Part shown: positions 47,101 through 54,481 of the stretch, one piece after another
Layout of the letters: each line of letters opens with the position of its first letter
Position numbering within the stretch: the first letter of the stretch is position 1
DNA from: Pseudomonas fildesensis
Lineage (GTDB): Bacteria > Pseudomonadota > Gammaproteobacteria > Pseudomonadales > Pseudomonadaceae
DNA length: 64,000 nucleotides
NCBI RefSeq assembly: GCF_001050345.1
Contig: NZ_LFMW01000012.1
Location: 372,001-436,000, forward strand
Reading direction: 5' to 3'
Notes under the pieces: model-generated
What the model was told of the DNA's origin: nothing
The model's input: only the letters and a program-made list of their open reading frames with translations
Database searches by the model: none
Made by a program: the position numbers and the translations under genes

Positions 47101-47491
47101 CGACCTGGTGAAGGCCTTGCTACTCCAGGCCGCGCGGGAAAACCCACGGGTCCTGAAAGAGCCCGAACCCCACGTTTACTTCCTCAACTTCGGCGAAAGC
47201 ACCCTCGACCATGAGCTGCGCATGCACGTGCGCGACCTCGGTGACCGCAACCCGGTGATCGACGAGGTGAACCGCTTTATCAACCGCGAGTTCAAGAACA
47301 ACCACATCAACATCTCGTTCCGACAGATGGAGGTCTACCTGAAGAACCTCCACGGCCAGGAGTACAAGCTGGTGCCGGTGGAAGACGAGAATCGCACCAT
47401 CGTCGGTCCGGCCGAGCCCCACGACTTGCCGGAGCCGCCACCGGGCAAAGTGGTGGACGCCCCCGAGCCGCCACCCTCCAAGCTCGACTAA
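44108..47491 (+). CDS. mscK: MscK/KefA-type mechanosensitive channel
   Basis: An 1127-residue large MscS-family channel. A signal peptide (MPTLRTFLATALLSLTLCVGSVHA) is followed by a periplasmic region of about 450 residues, rich in coiled coil (many Q/L/E/N heptads). About eleven membrane helices follow between about 490 and 950, and the MscS core near 900-1080 contains GFGMQEIFANFISG and GDTITIGNLSGTVSKIRIRAT. It opens on membrane tension to release solutes. The tail is proline/glutamate-rich. The ATG at 44108 is the start of the signal peptide. In P. aeruginosa the nhaP2-mscK-selO order (PA5021-5023) is the same. Confidence 0.92.
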   Translation: MPTLRTFLATALLSLTLCVGSVHAADPPSADAIQQTLDKLPDRKLPDADMKALQSILQQTLTYLGNQQDYEQRLADLKRQLEDAPRQTTDNQRELTRLKATKVVPVAQRYATLPVPQLEQLLVQRTTQQGDLQKDLAEANSLTIAAQTRPERAQTEISSSQTRIQQINSTLKAGKDNGKALSGDQRNQLNAELASLNALIPLRRQELAGNSQLQDLGNSQHDLVMEKTARLEQEIQDLQTLINQKRLAQSQQTVTQQSIEAQKAGGSSLLATESAANLKLSDYLLKSTDRLNDLTQKNLKTKQQLDTVTQSDSALDEQINVLKGSLLLSKILYKQKQALPRLTVDRDLADDIANIRLYQFEVNQQRELISSPSSYVDNLLANQPPDDVTPQLRRTLLELAITRSDLLERLSRELSALLNESITLQLNQKQLLSTATTLRATLDEQMFWIPSNKPLDTEWLETVPAHLSKQVTTLPWASSVSELYDGLTQRPLLFLPLLLLIGALLWRRNALYARLKKVHLDIGHFKRDSQWHTPQAILVNILLAMPVTLGLALCGYALQIDARGQNANLGAALLQIAQAWLVFYTAYRILAPGGVAELHFRWERPQVEFLQGWVRKLGLVVLALVAVVAIAEHQPAALADDVLGIGVVLTCYALMAWLLGRLLLHSPTHEKASLFRKAVGLLFTALPIALFIAVCFGYYYTALKLSDRLINTLYLLMFWLVIEATFVRGLGVAARRLAYARALAKRQAAKEAGDGEAVIEEPTLDIEQVNEQSMRLIRLALLGGFIAALYWVWSDLISVFSYLDNVTLYEYTSGTGANISMVPISIGDLLGALIIIGITFALARNLPGLLEVLVLSKLDLAQGSAYATTTLLSYVIAGVGFVSTLSTLGVSWDKLQWLVAALSVGLGFGMQEIFANFISGIMILFERPVRIGDTITIGNLSGTVSKIRIRATTITDFDRKDIIVPNKTFITGQLINWSLTDTITRVTLKLGVDYGSDLDLVKALLLQAARENPRVLKEPEPHVYFLNFGESTLDHELRMHVRDLGDRNPVIDEVNRFINREFKNNHINISFRQMEVYLKNLHGQEYKLVPVEDENRTIVGPAEPHDLPEPPPGKVVDAPEPPPSKLD

Positions 47492-47502
47492 AACGCCTAT
47501 CC

Positions 47503-47530
47503 CCAGCAGAATGCTCGGACATTCTGCTGG
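47503..47530 (+). other. Hairpin overlapping the selO ribosome-binding site
   Basis: CCAGCAGAATG (47503-47513), loop CTCGGA, CATTCTGCTGG (47520-47530): a perfect 11-bp stem. The last GG of the stem is the beginning of GGAG (47529-47532), the Shine-Dalgarno of selO. It may terminate or protect the mscK transcript or restrict selO translation. Confidence 0.6.
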
Positions 47531-47539
47531 AGATGGCCG

Positions 47540-49003
47540 GTGAAAGCCCTCGACGAACTGACCTTCGACAACCGCTTCGCACGCCTGGGCGATGCGTTCT
47601 CGACCCACGTGCTGCCCGAACCCCTCGACGAACCGCGCCTTGTAGTCGCCAGCAACGCCGCCATGGCGCTGCTCGACCTCGACCCGGCGGTGGCCGAAAC
47701 GCCGGTATTCGCCGAGCTGTTCAGCGGGCACAAGCTGTGGGCCGAGGCGCAACCGCGGGCGATGGTCTATTCCGGGCATCAGTTCGGCTCATACAACCCG
47801 CAATTGGGCGATGGCCGTGGGTTGTTGCTGGGCGAGGTGTACAACGAGGCCTTTGAGCATTGGGACCTGCACCTCAAAGGCGCCGGGCAGACGCCTTACT
47901 CGCGGATGGGCGATGGGCGTGCGGTGCTGCGCTCTTCGATTCGTGAGTTTTTGGCATCTGAAGCGCTGCATGCGCTGGGCATCCCCAGCAGCCGCGCGTT
48001 GTGCGTAATCGGCTCCAGTACCCCGGTGTGGCGTGAAAAACAGGAACGCGGGGCGATGGTGTTGCGCCTGGCGCACAGCCATATCCGCTTTGGGCATTTC
48101 GAGTATTTCTACTACACGAAGAAGCCCGAGCAGCAGAAAGAGCTGGCCGAGCATGTGCTTTCATTGCACTTCCCCGAGTGCATGGAACAGCCAGAACCGT
48201 ACCTTGCGATGTTCCGCGAAATCGTCGAGCGGAATGCCGAACTGATCGCCAAATGGCAGACCTACGGCTTCTGCCACGGGGTGATGAACACCGACAACAT
48301 GTCGATCCTCGGCATCACCTTCGACTTTGGTCCGTTTGCGTTTCTCGACGACTTTGACGCGCATTTCATCTGCAACCACTCCGACCACGAAGGGCGTTAC
48401 TCCTTTAGCAACCAAGTGCCGATCGGACAGTGGAACCTCAGCGCGCTGGCCCAGGCACTCACGCCGTTTATCAGCGTTGAAGCCTTGAAGGAAGCGCTCG
48501 GCCTGTACCTGCCGCTGTATCAGGCGAATTACCTGGACCTGATGCGCCGCCGATTGGGACTGACCACCGCCGAAGACGATGACCAGAAGCTGGTGGAGCG
48601 CTTGCTGCAATTGATGCAGAACAGCGCCGTTGACTACACGTTATTCTTCCGCCGGTTGGGTGATGAATCGGCGGCGCTGGCCGTGGCGCGGTTGCGCGAT
48701 GATTTTGTCGATATCGCAGGGTTTGATGCCTGGGCCGAGCAGTACACGGCCCGCGTTGCACGGGATAGCGATGACAACGAAGAACAGCGCTGCGAGCGGA
48801 TGCATGCGGTGAACCCGCTGTACATCCTGCGCAATTATCTTGCGCAGAACGCTATCACTGCGGCCGAGTCAGGCGATTACAGCGAAGTGCGGCGGCTGCA
48901 TGAGGTGCTGACCAGACCGTTTGAGGAACAGCCGGGGATGGAACAGTACGCGCAGCGGCCGCCGGACTGGGGGAAGCATTTGGAGATTAGTTGTTCGTCG
49001 TAA
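47540..49003 (+). CDS. selO: Protein adenylyltransferase SelO
   Basis: A 487-residue pseudokinase-fold enzyme that transfers AMP to Ser/Thr/Tyr of proteins, linked to redox stress in bacteria and mitochondria. It begins MKALDELTFDNRFARLGDAFST, has YSGHQFGSYNPQLGDGRGLLLGEV (nucleotide-binding), and HGVMNTDNMSILGITFDFGPFAFLDDF (the catalytic D-N-M...D-F-G-like segment). A final cysteine (EISCSS) is also conserved. The GTG start at 47540 has GGAG seven bases ahead, within a hairpin. It follows mscK by 48 bases. Confidence 0.93.
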   Translation: MKALDELTFDNRFARLGDAFSTHVLPEPLDEPRLVVASNAAMALLDLDPAVAETPVFAELFSGHKLWAEAQPRAMVYSGHQFGSYNPQLGDGRGLLLGEVYNEAFEHWDLHLKGAGQTPYSRMGDGRAVLRSSIREFLASEALHALGIPSSRALCVIGSSTPVWREKQERGAMVLRLAHSHIRFGHFEYFYYTKKPEQQKELAEHVLSLHFPECMEQPEPYLAMFREIVERNAELIAKWQTYGFCHGVMNTDNMSILGITFDFGPFAFLDDFDAHFICNHSDHEGRYSFSNQVPIGQWNLSALAQALTPFISVEALKEALGLYLPLYQANYLDLMRRRLGLTTAEDDDQKLVERLLQLMQNSAVDYTLFFRRLGDESAALAVARLRDDFVDIAGFDAWAEQYTARVARDSDDNEEQRCERMHAVNPLYILRNYLAQNAITAAESGDYSEVRRLHEVLTRPFEEQPGMEQYAQRPPDWGKHLEISCSS

Positions 49004-49043
49004 GGACGACATTTCCAGAAGGTCGCCCATGCCATGATTGCGA

Positions 49044-49445
49044 TCAGATAAACATGTCTACCGGCACCTTAAAAAACTCCGCCAGCCAACGAATCTGTCG
49101 CACGTTCAGCTGGCGTTTCCCACTCAGTATTTCTGAAACAACCGATTGAGCGCCAACACCCGGCAAATCACTCTGAGTCAACCCATGCTCCTGCATCATT
49201 GACCGTAATACATCGACTCCACTCACCTCAGGAATTGGCCAATGTTCTAAGTCGTAGGCCTCGACCCAGTCACCGATGATATCAACCACGCCCATCAGTG
49301 GATGGGCTTCGTTTTCCCCCACAATATCCAATAATTCGTCCAGCGCCTCCACCAGCACATCGTAGTCCGCCTCAGTTTTGGGTTTGCGCAGCAGGGGTGA
49401 TACGAATTGCCAATGCTCGACTACCTGCTCGATCAGTACACTCAT
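49044..49445 (-). CDS. higA: HigA-type antitoxin (HTH)
   Basis: A 133-residue antitoxin with a C-terminal helix-turn-helix (about residues 85-125, LTQSDLPGVGAQSVVSEILSGKRQLNVRQIRWLAEFF) of the XRE/COG5499 HigA type. The N-terminal half probably binds the toxin. It begins six bases after the toxin gene stop on the same strand, the toxin-first order typical of higBA. It should also repress the operon through the two palindromes upstream of higB. Confidence 0.88.
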   Translation of the reverse strand: MSVLIEQVVEHWQFVSPLLRKPKTEADYDVLVEALDELLDIVGENEAHPLMGVVDIIGDWVEAYDLEHWPIPEVSGVDVLRSMMQEHGLTQSDLPGVGAQSVVSEILSGKRQLNVRQIRWLAEFFKVPVDMFI

Positions 49446-49451
49446 TTGCAG

Positions 49452-49739
49452 TTACTCCTTCCACTTACCCTTGTCGTATTCACGATGGTCCAGAACATGT
49501 CGGATATAGAGGCGCTGCATTCGATAGCGCACTGCCGCAATGAGTCGTAGCTTGTTGCCTGCGATATTGAAGACGTGCAACGACCCAACCTTATCCACCG
49601 CGGGGAAAACCGATTTCAACGCGGCGAAGTCTTCAGGACTGATGACTTTGACTTTCCGATGCCACTCATCCAAAGCACTGGCTGAATGGGGCCATTTTTC
49701 CTTGGCATTTCGGATGTGCTTCGCACTAATCACTCGCAT
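49452..49739 (-). CDS. higB: HigB-type mRNA-interferase toxin
   Basis: A 95-residue RelE-superfamily HigB toxin: MRVISAKHIRNAKEKWPHS, then LDEWHRKVKVISPEDF, a strand region VFNIAGNKLRLIAAVRYRMQRLYIRHVLDHREYDKGKWK with the basic/aromatic residues that contact ribosome-bound mRNA, and the C-terminal HREYDKG typical of the HigB_toxin family. Translation-dependent mRNA cleavage is known for the family. It is first in a two-gene operon with higA, with palindromic operators and a -10-like TATAAC between them on the minus strand. Confidence 0.88.
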   Translation of the reverse strand: MRVISAKHIRNAKEKWPHSASALDEWHRKVKVISPEDFAALKSVFPAVDKVGSLHVFNIAGNKLRLIAAVRYRMQRLYIRHVLDHREYDKGKWKE

Positions 49740-49748
49740 GCAACATCC

Positions 49749-49767
49749 CTATCGCATCTTGCTATGA
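49749..49767. promoter_or_regulatory. higBA operator A
   Basis: CTATCGCATCTTGCTATGA, an imperfect palindrome 10 bases upstream of the higB ATG. It shares CTATCGCA-N2-TTGCTAT with operator B. Confidence 0.65.
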
Positions 49768-49787
49768 AGGTTATACCCGAACTCCGA

Positions 49788-49806
49788 CTATCGCAATTTG
49801 CTATAG
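49788..49806. promoter_or_regulatory. higBA operator B
   Basis: CTATCGCAATTTGCTATAG, matching its own reverse complement at 16 of 19 bases. It lies 39 bases from operator A. Between the two is GGGTATAACC on the minus strand, a likely -10; operator B then covers the -35 area. Confidence 0.7.
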
Positions 49807-49976
49807 CCTCAAACGGACCAGTGGCGCTGTGTTGAACACGCCTTCACAGCCTAGATAGACATGCGCAAATCAACACGGACGAATCTGTGAGCACATGCGT
49901 CGCCACACCCTCGCTTGATAAAACCTGTGCGCGACTCCAAATAGGACCTATTGGCCAGTTTCAAAGGAGCGCCACC

Positions 49977-50411
49977 ATGTCCGAACCTCTCGTAATCCCC
50001 TGCCCACATTGCAACGGCCTCAACCGCATCCCCAGCGAACGCCTGGCTGACGCGCCGAAATGTGGGCGTTGCAAGCAGCCCGTGTTGTTGAGCAAGCCTT
50101 TTGAACTCAAGGAAGGCGACTACGCCAGCCAGATCAAGGGCGATCTGCCGTTGCTGGTGGATGTGTGGGCCGAGTGGTGTGGACCGTGTAAGTCGTTCGC
50201 GCCGGTGTTTGAACAGGCAGCTGGGCAGCTGGGAGGCAAGTGCCGGTTGGCCAAGCTCGACAGCGAGGCCAATCAACAGCTTTCGGCGCAGTTGGGGATT
50301 CGTTCGATCCCCAGTTTGATTCTGTTCAAGAACGGCCGCGAAGTGGCGCGTCAGAGTGGGGCGTTTCCGTTGCCGCAGTTGATGAGCTGGTTGCGTAGCC
50401 AAGGGGTGTAA
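49977..50411 (+). CDS. trxC: Thioredoxin-2 TrxC
   Basis: A 144-residue cytosolic thioredoxin with the N-terminal zinc finger of the TrxC type (CPHCNGLNRI and CGRCKQ, about residues 10-40) and the active site WAEWCGPCKSFAP at about residues 60-72. The rest is a normal thioredoxin fold with the cis-proline SIPSLI. It reduces protein disulfides, for example in oxidative stress. The start MSEPLVIPCPHCN at 49977 has AAAGGAG upstream; a frame starting 30 codons earlier is not family-like. A REPIN follows. Confidence 0.94.
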   Translation: MSEPLVIPCPHCNGLNRIPSERLADAPKCGRCKQPVLLSKPFELKEGDYASQIKGDLPLLVDVWAEWCGPCKSFAPVFEQAAGQLGGKCRLAKLDSEANQQLSAQLGIRSIPSLILFKNGREVARQSGAFPLPQLMSWLRSQGV

Positions 50412-50439
50412 CTCAACCTTGAGAACAACGCAGGACAGT

Positions 50440-50527
50440 GTGGGAGGGGGCTTGCTCCCGATAGCAGTGGGTCAGTCAATAAACACAGTGCCTGACACGC
50501 CGCAATCGGGAGCAAGCCCCCTCTTAT
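50440..50527. repeat. REPIN with a decayed right end
   Basis: Left arm GTGGGAGGGGGCTTGCTCCC from 50440. The right arm (from 50505) keeps ATCGGGAGCAAGCCCCCT but ends CTTAT where the other copies have CCCAC. It lies 28 bases after trxC. Confidence 0.8.
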
Positions 50528-50618
50528 CAAACTTAAAATAACTTACTGATTTTAAAGGGTTAAAATTTCACCCTAAAGTCTTGAGTCTTGCATAAACACT
50601 TTCAGGCGACCGCATTCT

Positions 50619-50806
50619 TGTGGCGAGCGGGCTTGTCCCGCGTTGGGCTGCGCAGCAGCCCCAAAACCAGGCGCAGAGGAGTGCCCGATACACCGCATCG
50701 TCTTCATCAGGGGCGCTTCGCACCCCAACGCGGGACAAGCCCGCTCGCCACAGAGGGCCCAGTTTGCTGCGCGACAGCGCGGCGTCGAAGACGGGGTGGG
50801 CCCTCC
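50619..50806. repeat. Composite inverted repeat (GCGAGCGGGCTTGTCCCGC type)
   Basis: A perfect 29-base inverted repeat joins 50619-50647 and 50724-50752. Immediately after it GAGGGCCCA (50753) and TGGGCCCTC (50797) form another inverted pair, followed by CTCGCCACA, a partial third arm. It occupies most of the gap between trxC and the DUF934 gene; no gene is seen in the gap (50412-50853). Confidence 0.8.
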
Positions 50807-50853
50807 CTCGCCACAGGTGCAGTGTTTGCCCTTGGTGTGTGGCTACCGAGGAC

Positions 50854-51348
50854 TCAGCGTCGACGGAACAGCGGCAGCGGTTCATCCGTTGCAGCCTGGT
50901 ACGTCACCGAGAAGTCCTTGAGGCTTTCCAGCGCTTCGTACGGGTCTTTGTCGGCGCGCAAGGCGAAGGCATCGAACCCGCAGCGGCGCAGGTAGAACAG
51001 TTGGTCGCGCAGCACGTCGCCAATCGCGCGCAATTCGCCTTTGTAACCGTAGCGGTCACGCAGCAGGCGTGCGTTGGAGTAGTTGCGACCGTCGGTGAAG
51101 GCCGGGAAGTTCAGGGCGATCACCTGGAAGTGCTCCACGTCATCACCGATCTCTTCGGCTTCTTCATCGGCGTCCAGCCACACACCCAGGCCGCCGTCGC
51201 GGGCCTTGAGGGCGTGGCCGTGCTCGCGCCACAGCGCCAGCGGAACGATCAGGTCGTCGCAGTTGGAGATGCCGTCGAAGCTCGCGTCCTTGGGCAGCAG
51301 GTGCCAGGTTTCGTCGAGGACTTCGTTGTTCTTAATGATTCGCTGCAT
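50854..51348 (-). CDS. DUF934 protein of sulfite reduction
   Basis: A 164-residue DUF934 protein beginning MQRIIKNNEVLDETWHLLP. Conserved features include VIALNFPAFTDGRNYSNARLLRDRYGYKGELRAIGDVLRDQLFYLRRCGFDAF, the family's core. It overlaps the cysI 3' end by 17 bases and is translated after it. DUF934 genes are almost always next to sulfite reductase genes and probably assist electron transfer or assembly; no activity is established. It is followed by the composite repeat. Confidence 0.88.
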   Translation of the reverse strand: MQRIIKNNEVLDETWHLLPKDASFDGISNCDDLIVPLALWREHGHALKARDGGLGVWLDADEEAEEIGDDVEHFQVIALNFPAFTDGRNYSNARLLRDRYGYKGELRAIGDVLRDQLFYLRRCGFDAFALRADKDPYEALESLKDFSVTYQAATDEPLPLFRRR

Positions 51349-52990
51349 AGACGCGCTCCTTGAACAGGTCAATGCCGATGCGCTGGTAGGTGTCGATGAA
51401 ACGCTCATCTTCGGTGCGCTGTTCGATGTACACATCGATCAGTTTGCCGATCACCGCCGGCATGGCTTCCTGGGCGAAGGACGGGCCGAGGATCTTGCCC
51501 AGGCTCGCATCGCGGCTGGCGCTGCCACCCAGGGACACTTGGTAGAATTCTTCGCCTTTCTTGTCCACGCCCAGGATGCCGATGTGGCCGACGTGGTGGT
51601 GACCACAGGCGTTCATGCAACCGGAGATGTTCAGGTCCAGCTCGCCGATGTCGAACAGGTAGTCCAGGTCATCGAAACGGCGCTGGATAGATTCGGCAAT
51701 CGGGATCGACTTGGCATTGGCCAGGGAGCAGAAGTCGCCGCCCGGGCAGCAGATGATGTCGGTCAGCAGGCCGATGTTCGGCGTGGCGAAACCGCCTTCG
51801 CGCAGCTCGCCCCACAGGGTGAACAGTTGGCTCTGCTCGACGTCCGCCAGAATGATGTTCTGCTCGTGAGAGGTGCGCAGTTGGCCGAAGCTATAGCGCT
51901 CGGCCAGGTCGGCGACGCCGTCCAGTTGCTTGTCGGTGATATCGCCCGGCGCCACGCCGGTGGGTTTCAGCGACAGGGTCACGGCCACATAGCCCGGCTT
52001 TTTGTGCGCCAGGGTGTTGCGGGTGCGCCAGCGGGCGAAACCTGGGTGCTGCTTGTCGAGTTCAGCCAGTTCGGCGTCCTGATTGCTCAGGGCCTTGTAC
52101 TCAGGATCGACGAAGTGCTTGGCCACACGGTGAACTTCGGCTTCGGTCAGGGTGGTCTGGCCGCCGCGCAGGTGTTCCATTTCGGCGTCGACTTTCTGGG
52201 CAAACACCTCAGGTGTCAGCGCCTTGACCAGGATCTTGATCCGGGCCTTGTATTTGTTGTCACGACGGCCGTAGCGGTTGTAGACCCGCAGGATGGCGTC
52301 GAGGTAGCTCAACAGGTGCTGCCACGGCAGGAACTCGTTGATAAATGCGCCCACCACCGGCGTACGGCCCAGGCCGCCACCGACGAGTACGCGAAAGCCC
52401 AGCTCGCCGGCCGCGTTGTGCACCGGCTCCAGGCCGATATCGTGCACTTCAATGGCCGCACGGTCCGATGTCGAGCCATTGATGGCGATCTTGAACTTGC
52501 GCGGCAGGTAGGCGAATTCCGGGTGGAAGGTCGTCCACTGGCGGACGATTTCACACCAGGGGCGCGGGTCGATCAGTTCGTCGGCGGCAACGCCGGCGAA
52601 TTGGTCGGTGGTCACGTTGCGCAGGCAGTTACCGCTGGTCTGAATAGCGTGCATCTGCACAGTGGCCAGTTCAGCCAGGATGTCCGGCACGTCTTCCAGC
52701 GCCGGCCAGTTGAACTGCACGTTCTGGCGGGTACTGATGTGGGCATAGCCTTTGTCGAAGTCGCGGGCAATCTTGGCCATCATGCGCGTCTGGCGCGAAG
52801 TCAGTTGGCCATAGGGCACGGCCACCCGCAGCATCGGCGCAAAGCGCTGAACATAAAGGCCATTTTGCAGGCGCAGAGGGCGGAACTCTTCTTCGCTCAG
52901 TTCGCCTGCCAGATAGCGTCGGGTCTGATCACGGAACTGCTTGACGCGGTCCTCGATGATGCGCTGATCGTATTCGTCGTATACGTACAT
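51332..52990 (-). CDS. cysI: Sulfite reductase, siroheme/[4Fe-4S] hemoprotein (CysI type)
   Basis: A 552-residue nitrite/sulfite reductase-family enzyme that reduces sulfite to sulfide for cysteine synthesis. It has two ferredoxin-like repeats and the cluster/siroheme ligands CPGGDFC and GCMNACGHH (C-x5-C ... C-x3-C) in the second half. The arginine-rich N-terminal region HISTRQNVQFNWP fits substrate binding. The start at 52990 (MYVYDEYDQRIIEDRVKQFRD) matches other pseudomonad CysI proteins, which have the same length; the in-frame ATG at 53077 does not. It pairs with DUF934. Confidence 0.92.
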   Translation of the reverse strand: MYVYDEYDQRIIEDRVKQFRDQTRRYLAGELSEEEFRPLRLQNGLYVQRFAPMLRVAVPYGQLTSRQTRMMAKIARDFDKGYAHISTRQNVQFNWPALEDVPDILAELATVQMHAIQTSGNCLRNVTTDQFAGVAADELIDPRPWCEIVRQWTTFHPEFAYLPRKFKIAINGSTSDRAAIEVHDIGLEPVHNAAGELGFRVLVGGGLGRTPVVGAFINEFLPWQHLLSYLDAILRVYNRYGRRDNKYKARIKILVKALTPEVFAQKVDAEMEHLRGGQTTLTEAEVHRVAKHFVDPEYKALSNQDAELAELDKQHPGFARWRTRNTLAHKKPGYVAVTLSLKPTGVAPGDITDKQLDGVADLAERYSFGQLRTSHEQNIILADVEQSQLFTLWGELREGGFATPNIGLLTDIICCPGGDFCSLANAKSIPIAESIQRRFDDLDYLFDIGELDLNISGCMNACGHHHVGHIGILGVDKKGEEFYQVSLGGSASRDASLGKILGPSFAQEAMPAVIGKLIDVYIEQRTEDERFIDTYQRIGIDLFKERVYAANH

Positions 52991-53223
52991 ATAGGTCCTG
53001 TTCTCGGCAAATCTGCGCGCACGGCCGCGCACTCCCAACGGAGCCGGCGCACGATACCAGTTTGCGTTTATGCGCAAAAGTGATGTTTGAGTATATGTAA
53101 ATAACCAAATCGACTAATGAGAACGGTTATCGCGATACCCACATTTGTCATGCGGGCAATCATCAACTTTACTGTGGTCGTGTTTGAGTGCAATCACCTA
53201 TAAAACCGACAAGAGGCGATGCA

Positions 53224-53337
53224 ATGAGCAATCCGACAAAAGCCCGTAAACCCGACAGTACCGTTGATGCCTGGGCCATTCTGTTCCTGATAATTCTGGT
53301 GGTGGGAACCGCCGTGTTCTGGGTCAGCCACCAATAA
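53224..53337 (+). CDS. 37-residue single-span membrane protein
   Basis: A very short frame: MSNPTKARKPDSTVDAW followed by AILFLIILVVGTAVFWV and SHQ. It has a basic N-terminus, one clear transmembrane helix and only three residues after it, so an N-in orientation is likely. AAGAGG precedes the ATG at fitting distance. The helix and well-placed start make it a credible gene, although its function is unknown. It lies alone between cysI (divergent) and a periplasmic binding protein gene, 76 bases away. Confidence 0.65.
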   Translation: MSNPTKARKPDSTVDAWAILFLIILVVGTAVFWVSHQ

Positions 53338-53413
53338 AGAACCCTGTTCGAGCCTCGATATACTGGCGAGCCGGCATTATCATGGCGGCTTATATTCAAG
53401 GCTCGAATTAAGC

Positions 53414-54481
53414 ATGTCGAAGGTTCTGATTGCGTGTTTGTGGTGCCTGGGGGCGGCGTATGGGGCGATGGCTCATGCGACCTCTGTGGTCTTTCTCAAC
53501 CCCGGTATGTCGACGGAAACCTTCTGGGTCAGCTACACGCAATTCATGCAGGCCGCCGCCAAGGATCTCGGCCTGGATTTGCGTGTGCGTTATGCCGAGC
53601 GTGATGCCAACAACACGCTGGCCCAGGCGCGTGAGGTGCTGCAAGGCAGCCAGCGGCCTGATTATCTGGTGCTGGTGAATGAGCAATACGTTGCACCGCA
53701 GATCCTGCGCATGGCTGAGGGCAGTGGCGTCAAGCTGCTGGTAGTGAACAGCGCGCTGACCCCCGACCAGGTGCAATTGCTGGGAGCCCGCAACGGCATC
53801 CATTTGATCGGCAGCCTGGTCGCCGACGACGAAGAAGCTGGCTATCTGATGCTCAGCGACCTGCTGCACCAGTACGGCCCGGTTGCGCCCGGCCAATCCC
53901 TCGACCTGTTGGCATTTTCCGGCTTCAAGACCACGCCGGTCGCGCAATTGCGTGAGCGGGGCATGCGTCGGGCGCTGGCCGAGCATCCCGAGGTGCGCCT
54001 GCGCCAGTTAGTCTTCGGCGAGTGGAGCCGCGAGCGGGCCTTCGAGCAAGCGATGCAACTGTTCAAGCGCTATCCGCAGACGGCGCTGGTGTGGTCGGCC
54101 AACGATCAGATGGCGCTGGGCGCCATGCAGGCGCTCCAGGCCAGTGGGCGATTGCCCGGTAAGGATACGCTGTTCAGCGCGGTCAACAGCTCGCCCGAGA
54201 TCTTGCAGGCGCGCCTGGATGGGCGCTTGTCGAGCTTGGTCGCTGGGCATTTCACCGTGGGCGGGTGGGCCATGGTGCTGATCAATGATGATGCCAAGGG
54301 CGTGGACATTGGCGCATACGGCGGGCGCGACCGTCAGCTGGCGTTATTCCAGTTGATCGATGTCGGCCAGGTACGGCGCTTGTTGGGGCCGACACCGTCG
54401 GTGAATTTTCGCGCGCTGTCCGCCCAGGGCAAGCCGGCGTCCTATCTATACCCCTTCAGCCTGCAACTGCTGCTGCGCTAG
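53414..54481 (+). CDS. Orphan periplasmic sugar-type binding protein
   Basis: A 355-residue protein with a signal peptide (MSKVLIACLWCLGAAYGAMAHA) and the Peripla_BP_4 (LacI/RbsB) fold: VVFLNPGMSTETFWVSYTQFMQAAAKDLGL, ALVWSANDQMALGAMQALQASG and a hinge near AVNSSPEILQARL. There is no ABC permease or ATPase nearby, and no C-terminal membrane or kinase domain. It may sense a ligand for a histidine kinase or GGDEF protein encoded elsewhere, as known for other orphan binding proteins. The ligand is unknown. Its stop overlaps the stop of the convergent DUF2970 gene. Confidence 0.82.
   Translation: MSKVLIACLWCLGAAYGAMAHATSVVFLNPGMSTETFWVSYTQFMQAAAKDLGLDLRVRYAERDANNTLAQAREVLQGSQRPDYLVLVNEQYVAPQILRMAEGSGVKLLVVNSALTPDQVQLLGARNGIHLIGSLVADDEEAGYLMLSDLLHQYGPVAPGQSLDLLAFSGFKTTPVAQLRERGMRRALAEHPEVRLRQLVFGEWSRERAFEQAMQLFKRYPQTALVWSANDQMALGAMQALQASGRLPGKDTLFSAVNSSPEILQARLDGRLSSLVAGHFTVGGWAMVLINDDAKGVDIGAYGGRDRQLALFQLIDVGQVRRLLGPTPSVNFRALSAQGKPASYLYPFSLQLLLR

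Noticed and set aside
53184..53197. ANR/FNR-like site TTGAGTGCAATCAC before the 37-residue gene
   Set aside because: Matches eight of ten consensus bases, but its position close to the start codon does not suit activation, and no clear promoter pairs with it.
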